Source of the DNA: Clostridia bacterium | Lineage (GTDB): Bacteria > Bacillota > Clostridia > UBA1381 | Direction: 5' to 3' | NCBI GenBank assembly: GCA_017420825.1 | Contig: JAFQNU010000200.1 | Location: forward strand, 1 to 7,940 | DNA length: 7,940 bases | Shown here: positions 7,401 through 7,940 of the stretch, one piece after another | How the letters are laid out: every line of letters begins with the position of its first letter | Position numbering within the stretch: the stretch's first letter is position 1 | The notes under the pieces: generated by a model | Seen by the model: only the letters and a program-made list of their open reading frames with translations | What the model was told of the DNA's origin: nothing | Database searches by the model: none | Position numbers and translations under genes: made by a program

Positions 7401-7940
7401 TTATTTAATAACGATGGTTTCTTCAAATATAGTGTTTAACCCTGAAAAGCTGTCCCAGATATAGCACTTAGCTGTTGCAGCATTGCTGTCAACTGCAAGT
7501 GTAACGTCATCATCTTCACCAAGGGCAATACTTTTCACACCACCATTAATACCTATCATCTTATTATCTGCATCATACATAACAATTGTTGCAATACAGC
7601 TTACTCCGACTGCTTCTCTGTTGTTTTTCAAAACAGCCTTTAGTGTTCCGTTATCATTTTTAAAGCTCTCCAAATCAAATGCAGGAGGAATGGTAGTAAA
7701 TGAAACACTGCCATATTTATAGTTTGTCATACCTACAGCCGGCAAATCCTCGCTGATTGATATTGTATATTTTGTTTTATATTCAAGAGGACTTGTGAAA
7801 GTAAGCTTAAAGCTGTATTCATCAATCGGTGCAACCTCAAAACCCTCAACCTCTGAAACTGTGATTAATTTTTTATCAAGGGCAGTTGTATCATAAGCAT
7901 TTGAAAGCGTTACAATAACCTCGTCAGAAATGTCATATTC
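7401..7940 (-). CDS. C-terminal part of an extracellular modular protein with Ig-like domains (5' end beyond window)
   Basis: The frame is open from the right edge to TAA at 7401-7403, giving 179 visible residues; the start lies outside the window. Visible residues 1 to about 87 look like a bacterial Ig-like (Big_5/SbsA-type) module: SDEVIVTLSNAYDT, then SFKLTFTSPLEYKTKYTISIS and SVSFTTIPPAF. Residues about 90-179 form a second beta module (IATIVMYDADNKMIG, then AKCYIWDSFSGLNTIFEETIVIK). This matches the KLLLWDS-type module of the downstream protein: the same order of strands, YDAD/YDGD, an S-[IL]-A-L-type turn and an IWDS/LWDS end. No catalytic domain is visible, so the protein's function cannot be told; the lost N-terminal part may hold an enzyme. 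An in-frame TTG at 7743-7745 is not a credible start, since coding-like sequence continues without a break upstream of it and it falls within the Ig-like module. Confidence 0.85.
   Translation of the reverse strand, partial: EYDISDEVIVTLSNAYDTTALDKKLITVSEVEGFEVAPIDEYSFKLTFTSPLEYKTKYTISISEDLPAVGMTNYKYGSVSFTTIPPAFDLESFKNDNGTLKAVLKNNREAVGVSCIATIVMYDADNKMIGINGGVKSIALGEDDDVTLAVDSNAATAKCYIWDSFSGLNTIFEETIVIK

Noticed and set aside
7743..7745. TTG as a possible start of the right-hand gene
   Set aside because: The frame continues upstream without a stop to the window edge with protein-like sequence, and the TTG falls inside an Ig-like domain.

Overview
The window carries three protein-coding genes, all on the minus strand and read right to left. 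The first is the 3' end of a gene entering at the right edge (7940-7401). Then comes a complete gene of 1150 codons (7382-3930), and then a gene of at least 1247 codons that starts at 3741 and is still open at the left edge. All three look like exported modular proteins. The two large ones have clear signal peptides, and the visible part of the third is built of extracellular beta-sandwich modules. The modest GC content, purine-rich Shine-Dalgarno sites, codon choice (AGA for arginine, many AT-ending codons) and domain style suggest a low-GC Clostridia-type Firmicute, possibly from a gut or other plant-fibre-rich habitat. That placement is inference.

The two large proteins are paralogues. Each has a signal peptide, a right-handed parallel beta-helix of the carbohydrate-active type, and a fibronectin-III/Ig-like module. 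Behind these the architectures differ. The 7382-3930 protein has an Ig-like module ending in a KLLLWDS motif and a C-terminal sugar-binding-like beta-sandwich. The 3741-1 protein has a helical FIVAR-like segment, a concanavalin/LamG-like sandwich, and a C-terminal domain that resembles the other protein's last domain but appears interrupted. The beta-helix most resembles the BT1002-type glycoside hydrolases (GH141) and related polysaccharide-active helices. A joint role in breaking down or binding a plant cell-wall polysaccharide is the best guess, with the exact substrate unknown.

The right-hand partial gene is only 18 bp upstream of the middle gene and shares its LWDS-type module, so those two probably form an operon. 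The middle and left genes are separated by 188 bp. That gap is mostly filled by a 156-bp element with perfect 14-bp terminal inverted repeats and nested internal inverted repeats, which looks like a MITE or palindromic intergenic unit. Its right end overlaps the stop codon of the middle gene.

The first ~100 bp of the window are also odd. There the left gene's product loses its family resemblance, becomes cysteine-rich, and lies opposite a protein-like plus-strand frame in sequence full of short inverted repeats. This may be a second repeat or insertion that cuts off the gene's 3' end. No RNA genes, CRISPR arrays, transposase genes or convincing terminators were seen. The rest of the window is coding sequence.
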